NCBI GenBank assembly: GCA_030077755.1
Contig: JAQJZZ010000010.1
Coordinates: 3,348,001 to 3,412,000 of the forward strand
DNA from: Filosporella fistucella
Taxonomy: Eukaryota > Ascomycota > Leotiomycetes > Helotiales
DNA length: 64,000 bases
Direction: 5' to 3'
The translations under genes and the position numbers were made by a program. Below the pieces are notes generated by a model. It was not told the origin of the DNA. It was given only the letters and a program-made list of their open reading frames with translations, and ran no database searches. The number at the start of each line of letters is the position of its first letter. Within the stretch, counting starts at the first letter, position 1. Positions 34,732 through 46,496 of the stretch are shown here, piece by piece.

Positions 34732-36411
34732 TCATCTGGATCTTATAATTCCAACTTCCAAAAATTTACTTTGTTGTATTCTGGGAACACAAAATCTTCC
34801 TTTGAAATGTCTTAGAAAGACGGGTACCAATTTATAAATCTCCAATAGGGAGACATTCCCTCCAAGACAAGCGTGACTTCCAGCCCCGAAATGGAAAATA
34901 CGATTCCACATCTCTCCTGTTTTCTCTTTAATCTCCAGCCACCTTTCTGGTCCGAAAACATCTACATCCTCTCCAAAAATCCCCGGATCACGATGGAGGG
35001 CCCAGTTGCTTATACTCACAATCGTCCCTTCTAGGATGAAACGACAAGCTATTCTACGGCCTTCAGCTGGTATGATACGCTCGCTGTTAGAAGCCACTGC
35101 AGGGTGGATATGAAAGACTTCCTTTAGACAGGCGTCAAGGTAGGAGAGACTTTGGGCAGCTGCGAAGCTGATTGAGCTTTGTTCTTTGTTGGGCAGAGCA
35201 GAATCGATTTCGGATTGGACTGTGGTAAATGCGGCTGGTGTTTTGACTAGGTAGTAGAAGAGCGCTGAAAGCGTGATGGCGCTGAGAGCTTGTCAGTCGC
35301 AATGTGCTCAAGAAGGGAGGTCACACCCACGTTGATTCCGAGCCTCCAAATACAAGCATAGCACATATCTTCGTGATTTCTAGGTCTGCAAGAAGCTCTG
35401 AATTCTTATCCTGAAGTCCTATCAGTCGATCCAGTAGGTCTCCACTAGGGTTTCCATCCTCTCCAAGTGTGCTCTCTCGGAGGCTCCTTTCGGCGATTTG
35501 CCTCCCAGCAAATGGGACCACCGCGAAAGTCATATCGATGAGTCCGTGATTCACCGCCTAGAGGAAGAATGGATTCTTCGGCAGTAAATTATCAATGAAC
35601 GGCATGGTGCCTACCTGAAATTGAAATTTAGCATTCTATAACATCGAAGGCTCGAAGCCTACTTACCACGGATGAGTATTTGGGACCAATATCAGCGACT
35701 GCGATGAAACTTTCAACATCGCCGCCCCTAGAAATGAATCCCGTGCCGCTCGCCGTAGAGTAGTTGCCCCAAAACATCAAATGCATAGTACTGCAGCCAT
35801 CGAGACAAATCAAACTCGCCGTTTCCAACATGGCGAGAAGCAGTCGTGTCAATGAAATGTTAGATTGCCTTATCCACATAGGTCTCTAGCTGTATGCCTG
35901 AGGTCATGTTGGACGCGGGCCCAATCTGAAAGTAGTCAATTTTCTGCTTTCTAGTGAATGTAGACTAGTAGGCAATGTCCGAAGCTGAAGGAACATCCCA
36001 ATAGTTCACCACTTACTGCTCGTCTCATTCTCCCGTGCCACTTCTCGTCTCTAGTTGAAAATGTGGTTTAATTTCTCGCGCCAGCGATATAGATATCGTC
36101 ATCCTTGTAAAACTATGACTATTTATCATCAACACATTTCATCTTTCTAATAGGAAGGGAAACAATATGTTGGGAGCAACCTTAGAACAAGTATCATCTC
36201 CCACATAAATGTCCTTCACAGCTCCCACATCTGAAAAAGAAAGCATGTTTGGAACGTATCTCACAATCTTACCAAACTGATGTTTTGAATCCTGCGTTGA
36301 AGTAGATCTTGCCGTAGAAAGTTGATTTTTTCTAGGAAAGTGTCTTTGTAGCGTGTGAGCATTTAATTTAAAACAGCAGAAATGACGATTGCGAGAGCAA
36401 TTTAGAGACAT
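34732..36411 (-). pseudogene. Decayed cytochrome P450 (pisatin-demethylase-like group)
   Basis: P450 blocks follow each other on the minus strand: GKIVRYVPNMLSF, STRDEKWHGRMRRAV, RWLQYYAFDVLGQ, the I-helix region MLVFGGSEST with AITLSALFYYL, the K-helix, FGPERW and the heme loop FHFGAGSHACLGG. Lesions are numerous. An in-frame TAA lies at 35860-35862, an extra base near 35740 shifts the frame between GERHG and FISRGGDV, and an in-frame TAG lies at 35558-35560. The invariant ExxR has become ExxH (KEVFHIHP) and the heme-loop Arg is His (GSHAC), although the heme Cys remains. Parts of the N-terminal third are missing or scrambled. The last exon, about 35295-34732, is open. A former role in secondary or sterol metabolism is inferred only from family and neighbours. 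Confidence 0.85.
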
Positions 36412-36723
36412 AATTGGCGAGTTTAAATCAAAAGAAGGTTATGTCGACTGCGCTTGCTTTGACTTTATTGACTAACCTTATTTCTAGGCATATAGAAGTC
36501 ATATATGAAGTAAGGTAAGGGCATAAGGATTATAAATCCCACGCAGTTCGCGTACAAACGACTATTGGGAAAGACTACCCCGGCCGAGATTCCATAGTCT
36601 TTGGTCGTCTATTGAATGCTGATATCTTGATCGACCAATACTCAAAGTATCGTTATTTGCTCAAATGTCCCCGTCGGCAACATATTTATGGTCCATGTAC
36701 CACTAAAGCCTCAGTTAATCAAT
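36412..36723. other. AT-rich spacer
   Basis: 312 bases between the P450 relic and the 3' end of the SDR gene, both on the minus strand. It probably contains the former P450 promoter. No feature is recognised. Confidence 0.4.
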
Positions 36724-37851
36724 TTACTTTGCAAAGGGAGGACGCCTTACTTTAGCAGACCTTTGAATCGCTTCTTCAAGAGGGACAGTAACCTTATACC
36801 CCAACCTCTTCTTCGCCTTATCATTTTTGAAGTATGAGTTCATGCAAATGTAGTAGACGATCTGCCTCGTCAAAGGCGGGGTCTTTCCAAACGGCCAGTA
36901 CATAAATTCCATGATTCCTGCCAGCACCAATGCCATGGTCTTACTGATGACTTTGATTTTCCTATCTCCCTTATCCCCAAAGCCTTCGAAAAACTGGCGA
37001 CAGAGTGTCCAGAATTGGCATGGTTCTCCTGTAATAAAAAAAGCCTCGCCTGCTACCTTGTCTTCGTCTGGTACGGTAGTTTGATGTTCTCGGAGAAGCG
37101 CTGTAGCAGCTGAGACATGGGCTCGGGCAACATCTCCTACATACCCATAATCAACCAAAGAAGAATTGTCCCCTATTTGAGTATTTGGATCCCCCTTGAA
37201 GTACATGTCCGCCAGAGTTGGTGTCACGACACCATCTCGTTCGCCAATCATTGGTGCAGGTCGGAGGGAGCAAGTGAAGAGGGAACCTTTCGCATTTGCT
37301 GCCAAAACTAAAGTTTCCGCTTCAGCCTATTGCTAATGTCAGATTATGGAACTGAAGAATAGAAGTCTTCATACCTTCGATCTCCCATACGGATCCTTGT
37401 TCGCACTTCCAGTAATGACCGGCAGTGACTCGTCTTTGTCAATGTACGGTGTTTTGAGATCATCCATAACCACGGCGTTAGTACTGGTATATACCAGAGC
37501 CTTGGCACCACTTTTGATACACGCTTCAATCACACAATTTGTCCCATCGACGTTGACCTGCTGGAGCTCTTCCGGTGTAGCTCCAAGTGCCCGTGGGCTA
37601 ACTGTATGAAAAATCACATCGAACATTCCTCTTTCAAATATAGGGAGAATAGAGGAAAGCGACGTGATATCTGCGTCGAGATACTGGACATTGGGATGGT
37701 GATTTGAGTCTTTCGTACTGTGTCGACTTAGAACCGAGACGGAGGCATCATAGGTGGAAAGCAATGTATCAACAATATGACTCCCAACAAAACCACAACC
37801 ACCTATGACAAGAGCATTGCCTAGACAGATCTTTGAAGAACCTGATTCCAT
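36724..37851 (-). CDS. 3-beta-hydroxysteroid dehydrogenase / sterol-4-carboxylate decarboxylase-like SDR (Erg26-like)
   Basis: Exons 37851-37375 and 37326-36724 give 359 aa in frame. It is an extended short-chain dehydrogenase: the NAD(P) motif GGCGFVG is at residues 17-23, D-x-D follows the third strand (YLDADIT), and the active-site Tyr and Lys are in DPYGRSK (155-159), interrupted by the intron immediately after the Lys. A late block GEAFFITGEP and a hydrophobic stretch (TMALVLAGIMEFMYWPFG) are typical of Erg26 and of 3-beta-HSDs, which sit on ER membranes. Erg26 oxidises and decarboxylates 4-carboxysterols. Whether this is the essential Erg26 or a divergent paralog cannot be told; its neighbours (dead P450, DHCR24-like gene) make a specialised paralog plausible. 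Confidence 0.85.
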
Positions 37852-38498
37852 ACTTGGAGAGAAGGAAGTTAATGTGAAGATTTAGAAGAGGGAAACAAGG
37901 CAACGAGGAAGCAAGACAAGAATGAGAATCATTTAAATAGGAGAGCGCTACTGTAGCATGATTATACAGTGTTATAAACAAGTAATAGAGGGGGATTAGG
38001 GGCCAGACACCAGTATGGAATCCCGGCCCATTTGTGGAAATACACCAGATGCATATCTTACAGGAGCGTCCCACATATTGAGATCACTGGAAGAAGCTAA
38101 ACTCGCAACTTAAACGATGTATTTTTTATCAGTAAGCAGTTGAACCAAAGTGATATCCATACGTGTAAGGTTACAGAACACGATAAGCACTGCTGTACTT
38201 CCTCGGGTTCGGATTCGACGGAAAGGGGTTGGGTGGCACTTGATAAACGAGAAAGTCGAAGCCTGTTCGGAGTTAATTGTGAATCTGATAAATCCCCAGG
38301 GTGGGTTCTGTCAAACCTGGAACTCGGCTTTGCAGCCTGAGGCGACAACTGCCCAAGCTCGGAGCCGGTACCTACCTATTCAAAAAGAAGTCGAACTTCA
38401 GCCTTGTCAATTTCGCGCTAACAGATCGCGAATCGACCCTTGAATAACTTCAATTCCCACTTCGCAGCCATCCTGCATCTCCTATAACAACTATCGAA
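37852..38498. other. Divergent intergenic region SDR / paf1
   Basis: 647 bases upstream of both genes. Short ORFs here are overlapping chance frames. No strong TATA box was noticed. Confidence 0.5.
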
Positions 38499-39889
38499 AT
38501 GGCGTCCTCTTCCTCACAGCGCATGATCCATCAAGATTATATTGCGCGAATCAGATACTCCAATGCCTTACCACCACCTCCGAATCCGCCCAAACTCCTC
38601 GATATCCCTAATACTGGCCTCGCAAGTGGACAATACACAACTCCTGGTTTCGCATCGCGGTTGGCCCGAGATCAACCATTGAATATAGAGGCCGATGCGG
38701 AACTTGGCATGCCATTGGATCTGGTAGGAATGCCGGGTATTTTTGATGGAGATGAGAGTTGTAAGTCTGGCTCGATCCGTGCTGGCGCAAAAGCTCACAA
38801 TCTGCAGCTATTCAAGCACCTTTACAGATTCCTCCCGTCCATCCTCATGACCGCGCTCTCCTCCGTCCTTTATCATCACTGGGAAAGCCAAAGTTCTCCG
38901 ACGCTGGAGTCTCCTTCCTGCGACGGACAGAATATATCTCTTCCTACACAAACAAAAAGAACTTCGATGCGACCCCCAAGGCAGCAAATGACAGATCAGC
39001 TATTCGAGCGAGAAAACCCATAAATCTCGATAGGGAATCGCCAGAAAGTATCAAGCAGCAAGTCGAGAAGAGCTTCAAGGATGCTTCTCAAAACCTCCAA
39101 AAAGGCGTCTTAATGCAACACCCTTCAAAAAAGCACCTTAAGCTTGTAGACTCATTCCCTCTCCTCCCAGATCACGCAGCAGAAACCGATGCAGGTGGCT
39201 ATTGCTCCGTGAAATTCCTCACCAATCCCGTTCCACCCTCCTCAACTTACGACATCCGACTCGAAAACTCCCTCTTAAAACCCATGGAGCCCATTGAAGA
39301 AGAAGAGGAAGCCAAGAGAATAGCACGAGAGCTCCACGAGCGAGACCCAGAACACAATCCAATGGTTCCAGACTCAATGGACTACGAGTTCTTCATGACA
39401 GAAACCGCTAGCGATGCTAGAGCCTTCAAGCGCAAATTTGACCCCCAGGACGACGAACATTCAGACGAGGAATTATATCCTCAAAAGAACGGCTCAGGAG
39501 AAGGTTGTTTCAGATTCAAGCGTATCCGTCCTTACGAATCAGCCTCTTTCACTGGTGACACGCGCTCCAAATACGACGACGAAGTCATCTTCGTGGCATA
39601 TGACGGAAAAGATGGTTTACATCAGAAAGGAGTCTATTACTATCCTCTCATTCAGAAAATCACTATCCGTCCTCAAAGAAATAAGAATATTCTCATCAAG
39701 AAGAATATGTTCAATGCAACGGAAGACCTTATCAATCGCCAGACCGATTTCGTTGATCTGAGGGTTGAAAATCCGGATGAGCAGACGGTGAAGGAGAGAT
39801 TGTTGTTTAAGAAATTCCCATTCGGGAAGCCTGAGGAAGAGGACGGGGGCCAAGTAGAGGAGGTGGAGAGGGAAAGCGACGATGAATAG
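38499..39889 (+). CDS. paf1: RNA polymerase II-associated factor 1 (Paf1 complex subunit)
   Basis: Exons 38499-38760 and 38808-39889 give 447 aa, in frame across GTAAGT/TGCAG. The N-terminal block HQDYIARIRYSNALPPPPNPPKLL and the following PGFASRLARDQPL are diagnostic of Paf1. The middle contains RRTEYISSY and the conserved PVPPSSTYDIRLENSLL-type strand region. The C-terminus turns acidic (EEEDGGQVEEVERESDDE), as in other Paf1 proteins. Paf1 works in the nucleus with Ctr9, Cdc73, Rtf1 and Leo1 to couple elongation to histone modification. The length is close to that of other fungal Paf1 proteins. (The quoted N-terminal block is split here by position: HQDY at about 11-14, PPPP near 26-29.). 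Confidence 0.94.
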
Positions 39890-40766
39890 AAGGAAGGAAT
39901 GTGAGTGAAATGGAAAATATGAAAGCGACTTCAGGCTGGTATTTCGCAGCTCACTGCCTAGAGGCTGGGTGATAGATCTAGGCACGGCAAGGCGTTTGAG
40001 GGGGTGTATACTAGATGTATATGCATAAAAGAACCATTTAAAGCCCATTATCTTTGCCTGATTTATTGATAATCTTACATCTGACAATCGAACATAACCT
40101 CAGTATCGAGTGGGGGATCTATACCTGCTCGTCAAACCTTATGTCTATTTATCTTAATTATCACATTCAATTCCATGGCGCCACCATTCCATTCTCCTCC
40201 ATTCAAGAGCCACACGGCACGCTCTTACGTTTCCCCTGATTTCTAGCCTCATACATATTTACTCTCTCTAAAATATCCACTTCCCTACCGATATACTTAA
40301 ATACTGACGCCATCGCCGCCACAAATCTCACATTTATAATTTCACATAAAATCTCATCACGTATCAAAAAGGTGCAATGAGCAAATCATTAATCCATTAC
40401 TCCCTCTCTCATTTCCCCACCCTTTTCAAGTCTAAGTTGACCACAAGACTACACACTACAAAGTATTACACCCAAAATTTCAAATCCGCTAAACAAACAA
40501 ATGCAACCCACCATTCCATCCAAAATCGCCTGTGAGCACAGAGTAGAGACTAGAGATACATATAATTCATTTCGCTCTAGAAACGAGTTGTTGGATAGAT
40601 CGGAAATCAAAAATGAAACGCCAAAGCTAATGCTATCCCTTTCCGTCCAATGTAATCTGTGCTGAAAAATACCTGCGCACTTCTAGTGGAGAAGATAAAT
40701 TCCTCGTATCCTTCTAGATCCCTGGTAGTCCCTAGTAATCCTAAGAGTGTTCCCTCTCATCTCTCA
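39890..40766. other. Convergent intergenic region
   Basis: 877 bases between the 3' ends of paf1 (+) and the Zn2Cys6 gene (-). AT-rich and without recognisable features other than likely 3' UTRs. Confidence 0.5.
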
Positions 40767-43711
40767 TCACATGCCCCCATGATTTCCCTGCAAATGATTT
40801 AAATTCGCATTCCCAAGGTTCTGATCTCCTACAATGCCATTTTCAAAACTGGGATACGCGCCTCCTGTCATATCAGCCCAGTCCCACTCGATAGTCATGG
40901 GCATTTGCCAGAGATCTTGCGGGACGAAGGGTTGTTGGAAGGAGTTCATGTTGAGAGGGGAATTGGCTTCGTAGCTTTGCATTTCGGCGAAGGGGGTCAT
41001 GCCTTGACGGGGTGTCATGTTGTATTCACTTCCGTTCGCGTTGCCATTAGGGTATTCAGGATTCCAGTTTGGAGAGCCATTGTTAGTGGGCATAGGACTG
41101 AATGCGTTGTTGCCAGATGCCATCATAGTACCTGGAGAGAAGACACCTGCCATAGCTGGTGTTTGTGGATGACCAGGTATTGGTGTCTGTGATGGACCAT
41201 TCGTCGACATCTGAGATTTGGTTTTCGCAGCTTGTTCTTCGTTATTCTTTCTCTTTCGCCTTGAAGAAGAATCCTTCTCAGCTTTATCGAGTACAACTTT
41301 TGCGATTCGCTCAAACTCCGAACATACACCCAACATACGTTTCACCCCACCATTTTCTTCTTCGGAGCCGAGCATTGATAGAAAAGACACGACAAGGTTC
41401 ATTAGTCGGACATCGGAGCGAGCGCGGGGATCTTGAGGATTTTGAAGGATATTGCCGAAGAGAGTCACTAAAGCTGAGACGGGGAAGTAGAGAATAAGCC
41501 TACAACGGTTAGTCGGATCATTCCAGTGATGAACCTTCAACTTACCAAACACAGGAGAAGTCTCCTTGCGGTACATATTTAATCAGATGAATAGACGCTC
41601 GAGCAGCGGATACGCACAAAGCTGCGGAAGAGAACACACGAGGGTTGAGTGGTCTAGCATTGAGACCTTGAATAGCATAATTTGATAATCTGGAAGTCCA
41701 GTATCCATGATGGACCGACATCCGGTGGATAGTAGTGAGACAATTATAGTACGCGAAGTGGAGCATGACAACGTGCAAAATTAGTGGTGTATGCGAAGCC
41801 TTAATTTCGTGCTCGGGACGGAAGTCGACGGGAATACTATCTTTCCACTCTTCCAGAAGATGATCGAGTTCTCCAATCGTATTGAGAAGCTCTCCGTCTG
41901 ACTGTTTGGAGGCTTTTGTCGAGTAGAGTTGTTTGTAAACCTTACTCTCAATAGTCGAAAATTCACACATCAGGCGGAACAAATTAACCTTCCCTTTACC
42001 ATCAGCCAACGGTATATTTCCAATATTATCTTCTGGGTCTGCGTTTGGAAGTTCGACATTCATATCGTCATCATCTTGCGCGGGAGGTCGTCCTGACCTC
42101 AGACAAATGTCCTTGTCCAACATATATCCAATCCAGAACACTCGTTTCCTCTGCTCAATTTCTACTGGGTTGAGGTTGAATCCAGATCCTCGCTTGTGAA
42201 GTCCAATACTGTGAGAAGCTCGAATGGCCGCTGCGACCAAGAAGAAGGAGGGCTGTGGGTTCGGGGTTCCTTGCATGAAAATAGCCAGACCAAGAAGTGC
42301 CTGTACACTCAAAAGATCAGTGTTGCGCATCGTAAGCTCTGTAAACACTCCTATCGCATTCTTCAGATACCCCCAAGCCTTCTCATCCTCCTCTTTTGGC
42401 ACCAAATTACTCATAACCCGAAGCCTGTGAGCGATAGCAAGTGCAACGTTCAGACTTGCCCACCATCCTGAGCCCTCGTAAGGGTCCTGGGAGTACTGCC
42501 GATCCACTAAGTGCATGAAAGTAGGTTGATGGAATAGCGGAAACATGCAATTGAAGTTCTCGAAAAAGTCCTTCATCAGTGATACACATTCGTTTTTGGG
42601 TGGAAGTCGCCGGAACACCCGCCTTGCGAATAAATCTCCAAATACTTCTGGTTTCCAGTACATCCATTTATTCTCGTCCACCGAGGAAGCTGATATCATT
42701 TCTTGGAAGGAGCTGTCGCCGGTCTTTTCATTAACCCATTGGATACCTTTAGGTGAGAAGATGGAGAACCCGGATGAGGATCCTGCTTTAGTCAGTATTT
42801 ACTCATGTCTCTCCACAAGTATGCCCACCTATATATCTAGTTTCACCACAATTGTTTGTCACTAGTGAACACATCATGTCTGACAAAGCCTCGACCTCTT
42901 CTCCTTTCTCTTCCTCTGGTGTCGTGCTTTTGCGCTTTTCTCCATTCTTAGTCGGTGGCTCCGGGGATGCGACTGCGCTTCGAGGTGTTGATTCATTTCC
43001 TACTTCAGCTACCGAAGCTTGAGACGGCGACGTCGGATTTGATCCTGGGGCTTGTGACAACCGTTGCGACTCCCTCTTATTCTCAGCCAGTCGTTTCTCC
43101 AAAGTTCCTAAATCCGTTCGTCCGTTGTCGTCTTCTGTGAGTAAACCTGGGACAATCAGATATGCCAAGAAGAAGAGTAAGTACATTGAAACATACCGGA
43201 TAGTCGGAGTAAACTTTCCATCCTCCCTAATCTATTTTCGAGGCCTTCGATATATTTTGCTCTACAGAACGATCAGTCAGAACTTCGACAGGACGTGGTG
43301 GACCTCATACCCTTTTGGTGGGTTCCTCTTCTTCTCTACTTGTGTAAATACACACTCCGTCTTGTAATTGATGCAATGCGTGCAAGCCGGCATCTTTCCA
43401 TCGCACTTAATCTTCTTTTTCCTACACATATCACAAGCCTAAACCCGTCAGTTCCCATCGCAGAAAGCCAAAGTCGCATTGCCTACTCTTGCTATCCTCC
43501 TTCTCTTTGCCTCAATACTCTCATCCATCATTGTCCCATCCGCAAACATAGCTTGCGACATATCCGGCATATTCATTGGGAGGCCATCTGCTCCGTAACC
43601 TCCAAAAATCTGTGGTGGGGGATTCATCATTGGTGGCGCTGCCATTTGTGGCATCTGGTAGCCGTTGTTATCGTGACGTGGATCCATCATGGGCGATTGC
43701 GATTGCGACAT
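40767..43711 (-). CDS. Zn2Cys6 fungal transcription factor with Fungal_trans domain
   Basis: Six-exon model: 43711-43487, 43438-43311, 43261-43197, 43146-42829, 42782-41546 and 41499-40767, giving 901 aa in frame at all five junctions. The binuclear zinc cluster (Cys 77, 80, 87, 94, 97, 104; spacing C-x2-C-x6-C-x6-C-x2-C-x6-C) begins immediately after intron 1. A short coiled coil ([18 protein letters not shown]) follows, then a Ser/Pro-rich linker and the fungal-specific middle homology domain at about residues 285-650, with [22 protein letters not shown] and [14 protein letters not shown]. The C-terminal ~170 residues are Asn/Met/Gly/Pro-rich, a likely activation region. The N-terminal 75 residues are Met/Pro/Asn-rich. 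The target pathway is not identifiable from sequence alone. Confidence 0.92.
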
Positions 43712-46496
43712 GCTGGGAGGGGAAGTTCGTAACGGATCGTGAAAGTGTAGATCGCAAGAAGAAAGGAACGACTACAGCACAGGACTGACTGACTGCCAGG
43801 GCTGCTGACTCTGAGCCGGACTTTGCAAAAAAGGTCAAAGGTTACCCCGTTCCCCGTCTCCGTGCGGGATATTGCTCGACGTCGTCTGCTAATACGCTCT
43901 ATACGGTCGTGTACGGTCGAGTATGGAATGGTAAGGGATCTTAGGTAGGGGACTCTCTTATTCGTTTTCGTCTTGTGCGTTCCTGTCTTGGAGGGTGGTA
44001 ATCGCCTGGTCGGAGTTTACGTAGGGTCCGTTGTTGCAGGACTCGTGCAGTACAGCAGTAGGTAGAGTAATAAATTGTGCGGGAGGCGGGCGTGTGCAGT
44101 TACCAGGGATGCTTCAGTTGGTGACCAATCAGTATAGCCAGGGGAAGGTTGAATTGAAGGTTCGTGGGCCGTGGCCGTGGTACTGCAGAAATATGTTGCA
44201 GGAGATATAAGGAGGTGTGAGAGTGTATATGATGTGGGAGTGAAGATGACTCGAGGAGTACGGCATTCGGCGTCAATAATGGTGTGGGATGGGAATAGCA
44301 AGATGTGTTGCACAAAGATTCGAGGACGAGGGGTAGGTAGATAGTTAGGTAGCCTAGACTGAACTCGGAGCAAGAAGTCGTGGCTCAGATCAGATTAAAC
44401 TACCTAGGTGGACCAAGACCTAGATGACGCTGACACTGACACTGAGGCTTCGAGGCTTGACCTTGACCGTTACCTAAAATGGAGCTGATTTGCTTGGTTT
44501 CGGTTGAAGCTGTTTCTCGTTACTTGGAAAAAAGGGGACTTTCGGGTGAGCGACGGAGGGAAGGGAGCGTAGCGTAGCTGCCGAGTAGTAGTAGAAGTAT
44601 GGAGTTACGGTCCAGGTGAGAGGTAAGGTACTCGTACAGTTTGTACCAAGCAATGGAAGTCGTAGCGGATCAGTGGAGACAAGTATTAACAGCTTAAACC
44701 GCAAAAATGGACAGCCATGCATGCGATAGAGCAATAATTATTGGCAATGGGTTGGCAGTATGGAAACAGTGGATGACACTTTGACAGCGAGCAAAAGAAG
44801 ACTTGGACGCTTGAGGAGTCTAAGAGTCTTGATTCCCTCAGACGTCGATCATCCTGCTGCATTTGTCTTTGCTCTTGCAGGTGCTACACACCATTTCACT
44901 GGCATCCATCGTATTTCGCTTTCATCATCGCATTCCCACCGCCGAAAAGGTGGACGGACATGCTATATTGAGAACTACGAGATGCATTGCCTGTCTTGTC
45001 ATTTCTGTATTATTATTTGCTCTATCCTCCTAATCATTACTCCCATCCGTCCAGCTTACCAACAATACTCGCTGCTGAAAACCACATCACACATCCTGAC
45101 ATCCAATCCCCACTACGAAAAATGTACAAGGTTCTGCGCCTCAATCCACGATCTCAGAATCAGATAACCTTTCACCAAAAGAAGCAATTCTGTGACACCC
45201 GTTCCCCCTGCCAGGGAAGTCAGAATAAGGTTGCCGTCCCTGTTCTTCTCGTAGTGAACGAAGAGTCCGTTCGAAGAGCGTAGAAGATTTCCCTCCCCGG
45301 CATTCAGTCTCCCGTTACGTATCCCGTTTCATCTCGATGGGATGATGTTGCGTTGCGTTGCGTATGTCTGTAGGGGGAGAGAAGATACTAGGTAACTCGC
45401 ACTCAGTACTTCGTTCAAGTATTCTTAACACTTACAGCCAAGTAAATAGACAGAAATCAAGACTCTTACATTAATAATCTGCTTTTCTACTCCACTTCCA
45501 TGACTACGAAGTATCTTCTATTAATCTTCGCATCCAAGCGCTCTTCTTTTCTCCTTACAAGTAGCGAAAATCAAAGTATATCCATACCAAGCTTTCCCTT
45601 CCCCACCTCATGCGAACCCGCTGCTTGCCCCACACCACCTCTAACACCTCTGAAACGACATACACATCCCCAAGAAATGCAACCGCTCAGACCAGCTCAT
45701 GATTCTACCGAGTACCTGACAAATAGCCTTAGAAAGCAGATGTGATTGTATCAGCATTATGCTTCGCCACTCTGGGTGTGCTGAAAGCTTTGTTTGGGGG
45801 AGGGATTCCTTGCATTTAGGATACTTTATTTGCTTGCCATGGCGGGTGCGTTCGGATGGAGTGTATAACTTGCGGGTGATATGATGTGTGTGAGGGATGT
45901 AGAGACAATTTTCCGAGAAACTTACTCGATGATCAAGTATTGCGTCACTTGGAAGTACGAAGGTTTTGTGGGAGATGGTATGTATTCAAATCAGTTTCCT
46001 AGCCCTACCATCTCTATACAAATCCAGTCTTCACAGTACTATATCAAAAGACATCACATTCGTCTTTCCTCAAAAATTGGTTGGCAGACATTATATATTC
46101 CAAATCGAAATCTCTGTCAAGATTCGACCTCGTAAAGGGTATTATACAAAGGTGACACAAAACCCCATCATGAGAAGCAACAACTCCTCATATCCATCTA
46201 GGGGACCTTGCCTTTGCTACACAAAAATTGAATCTGTTCAAGGCAGTCATCATGAACACCCAAAATAAGACCAGATCGCTCAGCTTCAAATACTGACAGA
46301 CATCTGATTCATACAAACGCCTTCAAATGCAAAACAAAGCTGCAAGATTGGTATCCACGCAGAAGCAAACCAGAATGGTGTGCCTCACCGCACCAACAAA
46401 CATATCTACAAGGAAAAGAGTGTCAAGATAAAGCACCCAGATATCGGAAGATCCTCAACCGAGGCACAGACTTTCTTTGAGACGAAAAGGCTTATT
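43712..46496. other. Long intergenic region upstream of the Zn2Cys6 gene
   Basis: 2.79 kb. The part next to the regulator (43.7-44.7 kb) has many short ORFs on both strands and is likely promoter plus leader. The rest (44.8-46.4 kb) includes ORFs up to 135 codons, none with a recognisable domain or with homologous pattern. No RNA gene or mobile element was recognised. Confidence 0.4.

Noticed and set aside
36139..36411. Separate small gene
   Set aside because: The block GKIVRYVPNMLSF is the N-terminal part of the P450, so it belongs to the relic.
18910..44408. CCTAGG palindromes in several intergenic regions (for example 5238, 18910, 19013, 44403)
   Set aside because: The few copies noticed are within what chance gives for a six-base palindrome in 64 kb.
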